NCBI GenBank assembly: GCA_003024985.2
Contig: PXIH01S0038889.1
Length of the DNA: 11,899 nucleotides
From: Euperipatoides rowelli
Taxonomy: Eukaryota > Onychophora > Udeonychophora > Euonychophora > Peripatopsidae
Direction: 5' to 3' (one strand)
Below are positions 8,845-11,899 of this stretch, one piece after another. The notes under the pieces were generated by a model. The model was not told where the DNA came from, did no database searches, and saw only the letters and a list, made by a program, of their open reading frames with translations. The translations under genes and the position numbers were made by a program. Position 1 is the stretch's first letter. Every line of letters begins with the position of its first letter.

Positions 8845-9133
8845 GTTTTTGTTCTAACTTTCTGTAATCAGTTCATCTACTATTTTGTTTGTGATGTTGA
8901 TTTTGTGGTAGCTTTTTATTAGAAACGCATATTGTCTTGTGAGCGTTATTAGATAGAGATGTAGTGGTATTATTTAGTGTTGAAGGTTGTGGCTCTCTGA
9001 TGAGGTCCTCACCATGTGTATATGTGGGTTGTTGTATATCCACTTCTGCATGAGTCAATTTTCAAGTTGATGCAATATGCCCAGCCTTTGCTCAACAATT
9101 GCAATTATTGTAGCAACTTAAACTGTGAGTCGA
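8845..9133 (-). other. Flank of the younger LINE; possible 5' continuation of the older LINE
   Basis: A 61-codon open stretch on the minus strand (8873-9058) is rich in Thr, Asn, Gln and Pro (for example STLNNTTTSLSNNAHK). No known motif is visible. If the younger LINE is removed at its target-site duplication, this sequence lies directly upstream of the older LINE's remains on the same strand, so it could be part of its ORF1 or 5' region. That link is inference; the open stretch could also be chance. Confidence 0.3.
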
Positions 9134-9590
9134 GATGATGAACCTTTTCTGACTAGTGCACCACTTGAAGTTTGTTTTGTTACTTTCAAATGTCTAGTGT
9201 GCCACCATAACTCAACCGGTGAACATTACTGTACATAAGAAGTCCACCGTATGGAGAATCCACCTCGTCTAACATCTTCAATAAATTATATACCAGGGAT
9301 GATGAACCTTTACTGACTAGTGTGCCACTTGAAGTTTGTTTTGTTGCTTTCAAATGTCTAGTGTACCACCATGACTCAACCGGTGAACATTACTGTACAT
9401 AAGAAGTCCACCGTATGGAGAATCCACCTCGTCTAACATCTTCAACAAAGTATATACCAGGGATGATGAACCTTTACTGTCTAGTGTGCCACTTGAAGTT
9501 TGTTTTGTTACTTTCAAATGTCTAGTGTACCACCATTATTGTATAGAAGAAGTCTTCCATAATGAGAATCCATCTCGTCTAACATCTTCA
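9134..9590. repeat. Three tandem copies of a 164-bp unit
   Basis: Copies begin with gatgatgaacct at 9134, 9298 and 9462, giving an exact 164-bp period twice. Copies 1 and 2 differ at only a few sites. Copy 3 lacks about 25 bp after the 'taccaccat' segment and ends with aacatcttca near 9590. Each unit carries the box ctagtg(t)(g)ccac twice, about 41 bp apart (in copy 2 at 9317-9328 and, with one change, 9358-9369). Copies 2 and 3 are preceded by ccag, completing a cagggatgatgaacc start. Confidence 0.95.
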
Positions 9591-9863
9591 AGATTAGGCA
9601 ATTATTTAGAGCACATGAAGATATAAATTCCACAATTTTAGTTACTCAGGAGTGCTTACATGCTTTCATTCACAACGCCTCCTGGTGTAAAATGCAACTG
9701 AACTGTACAATAGGGTGCTAATATTCTTAACTAAGAAATTTCTCAAACATTATTTATTACATGTATAATACTACACCATGCATAATGGGTTCATGTGTAG
9801 TGCCACCCAAATTGTGTTCATGTGTCGCCTAGTAGCACACACGTCATAGTTTAGCTATCACTG
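9134..9863. mobile_element. hAT-like non-autonomous element with amplified left end
   Basis: The unit start cagggatgatgaacct resembles the CAGGGATGG-type termini common among hAT elements. Reading backwards from 9863, the minus strand starts cagtgatagctaaact, an imperfect inverted counterpart. Inside both ends lie GTGTGC.AC(T) boxes in opposite orientation, like hAT subterminal repeats. Between 9591 and 9800 there is no coding motif I recognise. No matching 8-bp target-site duplication was found outside 9130 and 9863, so the exact borders are unsure. The repeat could instead be a satellite that only resembles a hAT end. Confidence 0.45.
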
Positions 9864-9881
9864 ATCTAGACTTTCTGTTGT

Positions 9882-9912
9882 CAAATAGTTTTCATTACAT
9901 GAAAACTATTTG
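9882..9912. repeat. Perfect 14-bp palindrome with 3-nt loop
   Basis: caaatagttttcat (9882-9895) and atgaaaactatttg (9899-9912) are exact inverse complements around tac. CTAG follows 11 nt later (9924-9927). The spacing recalls a Helitron 3' end, but the stem is A/T rich and no matching 5' end was identified. Confidence 0.9.
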
Positions 9913-10018
9913 GCTGAAAATTTCTAGTTGTATTATAAAAAAAGATACATAATTGGTGTAGAAACATTTTTTTTCTACAAAAAGGCACAGTTTTGTAATA
10001 ATTCAGGACTTTTTTTTT

Positions 10019-10022
10019 TTAA
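10019..10022. repeat. TTAA target-site duplication, left
   Basis: TTAA directly precedes the CCCTAGAG terminus, as expected for piggyBac integration. Confidence 0.8.
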
Positions 10023-10197
10023 CCCTAGAGTACTAATCTTCCACATTTCGTTATTACTAGTCATGGGTAAATTTTAGCCAAAAATCAAAAAATTTGAATT
10101 GAAGTATCTAATACAGTTTTATTACTTTTACTTGCATAACAGGGTTTAATAACATTCAAACAAAGATTACATGATGGTTTTTAGTGAGTTATTACCT

Positions 10198-10323
10198 TTA
10201 GCAGCAATTACTGCAAACAAGTCCAGAGTGTTCCTTACACATTGCTCTAAATCATATGTTGCACCTGTGAGGAATTTTCCAGTCTTTTATATTAGGAACC
10301 ATTTGACATCGTGTTGGTTTCTG
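10198..10323 (-). pseudogene. Remnant of a piggyBac-type transposase C-terminus
   Basis: Minus-strand translation gives KPTRCQM, then WKIPHRCNI, an internal stop (10252-10254), FRAMCKEHSGLVCSNCC and a final stop at 10198-10200. The order of Cys and His residues (RC ... RC ... MCKEHS ... VCSNC) resembles the Cys/His-rich C-terminal domain of one group of piggyBac-derived (PGBD) transposases, which binds transposon ends. The final stop falls right after the last cysteine pair, as in those proteins. The stretch lies near the end bearing the longer spacer, the same orientation as in canonical piggyBac. The fragment is short, and two positions where a cysteine is expected are not cysteines, so the match needs a profile search. 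Confidence 0.5.
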
Positions 10324-10567
10324 TTATTGAGGTGAAGATTCGGCAGTGTAGGCGTTGTTTCAAGGATACCCTGCAGCAATTGTCGTACTGGAAGTTGTAT
10401 TTATGGGACATTTACACTATCTCCATCCATGGACCGCATCAATGAAAATGAAAAATCCTGAAGAAAAGCTAGCCTTATTTTAATTTTTCTGTTGTCATCT
10501 TCCAGATTATTTTAAGCTATAGCAATACTTGTGGAGATTTAGGAAGGTACAGAAATTTAAAAATTCT

Positions 10568-10587
10568 AAAAAAAAAAAAAAAAAAAA
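10568..10587 (+). repeat. A20 homopolymer inside the piggyBac-like element
   Basis: An uninterrupted run of 20 A. It has no upstream AATAAA at normal spacing and no flanking duplication, so it is recorded as a simple repeat. Confidence 0.9.
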
Positions 10588-10638
10588 TGTGCATTTTTTT
10601 ATAAAATGAAAAATTTACCCATGACTAGTATTCTGGGG

Positions 10639-10642
10639 TTAA
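10639..10642. repeat. TTAA target-site duplication, right
   Basis: TTAA directly follows the inverted terminus ...TACTAGTATTCTGGGG, matching the left copy. Confidence 0.8.
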
Positions 10643-10747
10643 AAAAAAGCTAATAATATAAAAAGCTTCACAAATATACCATACACACATGCATAATATG
10701 CCAATTTGAATATTCTTTAAAATTTATCATTATTGCTTTTGTGGCTT

Positions 10748-10774
10748 TGTTTTTAACATTCATTTTTTTTTCAG
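10748..10774 (+). promoter_or_regulatory. Candidate 3' splice site (branch point, pyrimidine tract, CAG)
   Basis: ttaac at 10753-10757 fits the yUnAy branch-point consensus, 18 nt before the AG. It is followed by a tract of T (10763-10771) and cag at 10772-10774. All three acceptor elements are at normal spacing in front of an open frame. Confidence 0.45.
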
Positions 10775-11019
10775 ATGTTTCATCTTCATCTGTTGTAATT
10801 GAAGGAGTGAATCTTGTCTGCTGCTGCGGTTGCGAATATAGGTCACAAACTGCAACTTTGAATTTATATAAAAAACCAAGATGCAGTAAGGATAATGAGT
10901 TTGCTGTAGTCAATAGTGTGATTTATGGGTGTCCAAAAGGCGTAGAAAAATGTCTTATAGATATGAAAATATATACAATTATAATGTACACCAGTCTTAA
11001 ACCTCTTGAAGAATTATAA
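10775..11019 (+). CDS. Possible terminal exon of an unrecognised Cys-rich protein
   Basis: After the candidate acceptor, about 81 codons are open to a TAA at 11017-11019. The first complete codon (Val) begins at 10777, so the preceding exon would supply one base of the split codon. The predicted peptide begins VSSSSVVIEGVNLVCCCGCEY and later has PRC, YGCPKGVEKC and a closing LKPLEEL. Seven cysteines and a lack of low complexity make it look more like protein than most frames here. I do not recognise the family and see no transposon motif. An AATAAA lies 266 nt after the stop (11285-11290). A GTAAGG at 10886 could act as a donor, which would make the exon internal and shorter. It could also be a chance open frame in A/T-rich DNA. 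Confidence 0.3.
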
Positions 11020-11370
11020 ATTGAAAATCTATCTTTTCAATTTAAAATCCGTGAAAAAACATAACAGACACTTATGCCATCTACAGGCTTATATGAACAA
11101 TATCAACCATGTACTTTAGATATGATCCACACTTATTTATGAGTCAATATCTAATTAATAATATCGATCAAACTGTTGAAGAATTCAAGTTTAGAAATGG
11201 AATTTTATTAACAATTGTAAATCTGCTTTAGATTGAACTAGGCAGATATTATCTCTTATATTGAAAATTTGATTTAAATCTAATAATAAAATTGTTTCTT
11301 AATTAGTAAACGAGTTTTTTATTTTATTTAAATAAATAAATATATTTTCGTTTGATCCTGTATAGTTTAA
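11020..11370. other. A/T-rich sequence without genes; possible 3' UTR
   Basis: No coding stretch or repeat unit is recognised. AATAAA occurs at 11285-11290 and twice in aaataaataaa near 11330-11340. If the exon at 10775-11019 is real, this would be its 3' UTR and polyadenylation region. Confidence 0.4.
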
Positions 11371-11651
11371 TCTATATTATAAAAGTGAAAATTGTGTGTA
11401 TATGTGTGTGTGTGTTCGAAATGTTTAGCATACTTCCCAACATCCCACAAACTTGAAATTTGGAATGTGGATAGGTTCCATAGTGTAGACATGGTAAAAA
11501 TTATAAAATTAGACTTTTTTTATTTTTGGGGTGTGTGGGGGTGGGAAATGGCCCTTAAGTGTTTAGCATACTTCAGTACATGGCACAAACCTGAAGTTTG
11601 GCATATGGGTAGTGCATAGTGTAGACAAATGAAAATAGACTTTTTGATTTT

Positions 11652-11684
11652 GGGGTTAGGGTGGAGGGAGGGCTTGGGGGTGGG
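11652..11684 (+). other. Potential G-quadruplex sequence
   Basis: G-tracts at 11652-11655, 11659-11661, 11666-11668, 11670-11672, 11676-11680 and 11682-11684 are separated by loops of 1-4 nt, satisfying the usual G-quadruplex pattern. Confidence 0.6.
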
Positions 11685-11794
11685 AGGAAATAACACTGAA
11701 ATGTTTAGCATACTTCTATACATGGCCCAAACCTGAAATTTGGCATGTGAGTAGGTTTCATAATGTAGAAAATGAAAATAAAACTTTTGACTTT

Positions 11795-11816
11795 GGGGGG
11801 TGGGGTGGGGGGTGGG
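11795..11816 (+). other. Strong potential G-quadruplex sequence
   Basis: Four G-tracts of 6, 4, 6 and 3 bases are separated by single T loops, the loop length associated with very stable quadruplexes. It lies in the G-rich part of the third full repeat unit. Confidence 0.7.
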
Positions 11817-11899
11817 AATGACCCTGAAGTGCTTAGAGTAATTCCCAACATGTCACAAACTTGAAATTTGGCATGTGGGTAGTTTGCATAGTATAGACA

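Larger units (their letters stand above)
10023..10638 (-). mobile_element. piggyBac-like non-autonomous element, 616 bp
   Basis: TTAA flanks both ends (10019-10022 and 10639-10642). The left terminus reads CCCTAGAGTACTA, and the right, on the minus strand, CCCCAGAATACTA, both like the piggyBac CCCTAGA terminus. A second shared block, GTCATGGGTAAATTTT, lies farther in: 24 bp of spacer separate it from the terminal repeat on the left and none on the right. Canonical piggyBac also has terminal and internal repeats with unequal spacers. The interior keeps a minus-strand remnant of a transposase C-terminus (10198-10323) and an A20 run (10568-10587). With no full transposase, it would depend on a partner element. 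Confidence 0.85.
11371..11899 (+). mobile_element. Transposon-like region with internal tandem array; possible Helitron 5' end
   Basis: The block opens tctatattataaaagtgaaa after an A, followed by a TG-rich stretch (11393-11415). An A|TC start with a TATAAAAG-like segment is typical of many Helitron 5' ends, and tandem repeats often follow them. The 3' end lies beyond the window, so the hairpin and CTRR terminus cannot be checked, and no replication-initiator or helicase motif is visible. The mobile-element label is inference; the tandem array itself is clear. Confidence 0.35.
11423..11899 (+). repeat. Tandem array of about 128-142-bp units, four copies, cut by window end
   Basis: Units begin with gtttagcatactt at 11423, 11561 and 11703 and a variant at 11831, giving periods of 138, 142 and 128 bp. 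Each has a conserved part with cacaaacctgaaatttggca and gggtaggtt.cata.tgtagaca, then a variable T- and G-rich part with long G-runs. Length variation lies mainly in the G-rich part. Open frames that cross the array (for example 11392-11619) simply translate the repeat. Confidence 0.93.

Noticed and set aside
9134-9590. CRISPR array
   Set aside because: Units of 164 bp are repeated over their whole length with no unique spacers, and the context is eukaryotic.
10668-10913. Minus-strand open stretch opposite the candidate exon
   Set aside because: No motif or splice context. The plus strand has an acceptor and a more protein-like composition.
11392-11723. Open stretches on both strands across the tandem array
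   Set aside because: They translate a repeat with G-runs and show no domain; their length follows from repeat periodicity.

Overview
The window looks like intergenic DNA from an animal (metazoan) genome, made almost entirely of decayed transposable elements. It is A+T rich, has no rRNA, tRNA, operon or bacterial-type gene, and contains two non-LTR retrotransposons (LINEs), a piggyBac-like non-autonomous DNA transposon, a hAT-like repeat region and a tandem array. This mix is common in arthropods, other invertebrates, fish and amphibians. I cannot name the species from sequence alone. One ambiguous base (n) sits at 7468.

Layout, left to right. (1) Positions 1-3629 are an old, heavily broken LINE on the minus strand. 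An APE-type endonuclease remnant lies near 2442-2945 and a reverse transcriptase remnant near 1010-1745, followed by C-terminal sequence running towards the left edge. (2) Positions 3641-8833 are a second, younger, almost complete LINE of the L1/Tx1 type, also on the minus strand. It has a 3' poly(A) tail (T11 on the plus strand), an AATAAA signal, ORF2 (endonuclease, reverse transcriptase, C-terminal CCHC finger) and ORF1 with a CCHC zinc knuckle. An 11-bp target-site duplication with one mismatch brackets it (3630-3640 and 8834-8844). It probably inserted into the 5' part of the older LINE. (3) Positions 9134-9863 hold three tandem copies of a 164-bp unit whose start resembles a hAT terminus, plus an opposing end near 9863. 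(4) A perfect 14-bp palindrome lies at 9882-9912. (5) Positions 10023-10638 are a 616-bp piggyBac-like element flanked by TTAA. It has asymmetric terminal/internal inverted repeats and the remnant of a Cys/His-rich transposase C-terminus. (6) Positions 10775-11019 are an open, Cys-rich stretch behind a good splice acceptor, possibly the last exon of an unrecognised host gene. (7) From about 11371 to the window edge runs a tandem array of about 128-142-bp units with strong G-runs, starting with a sequence reminiscent of a Helitron 5' end.

No working gene system is visible. ORF1 and ORF2 of the younger LINE would have cooperated in its own retrotransposition (RNA binding and target-primed reverse transcription), but stops, frameshifts and lost catalytic residues show that this copy is dead. 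The points most worth checking are the clean insertion structure of the younger LINE, the piggyBac-like repeat asymmetry, the tandemly amplified hAT-like end and the possible host exon.
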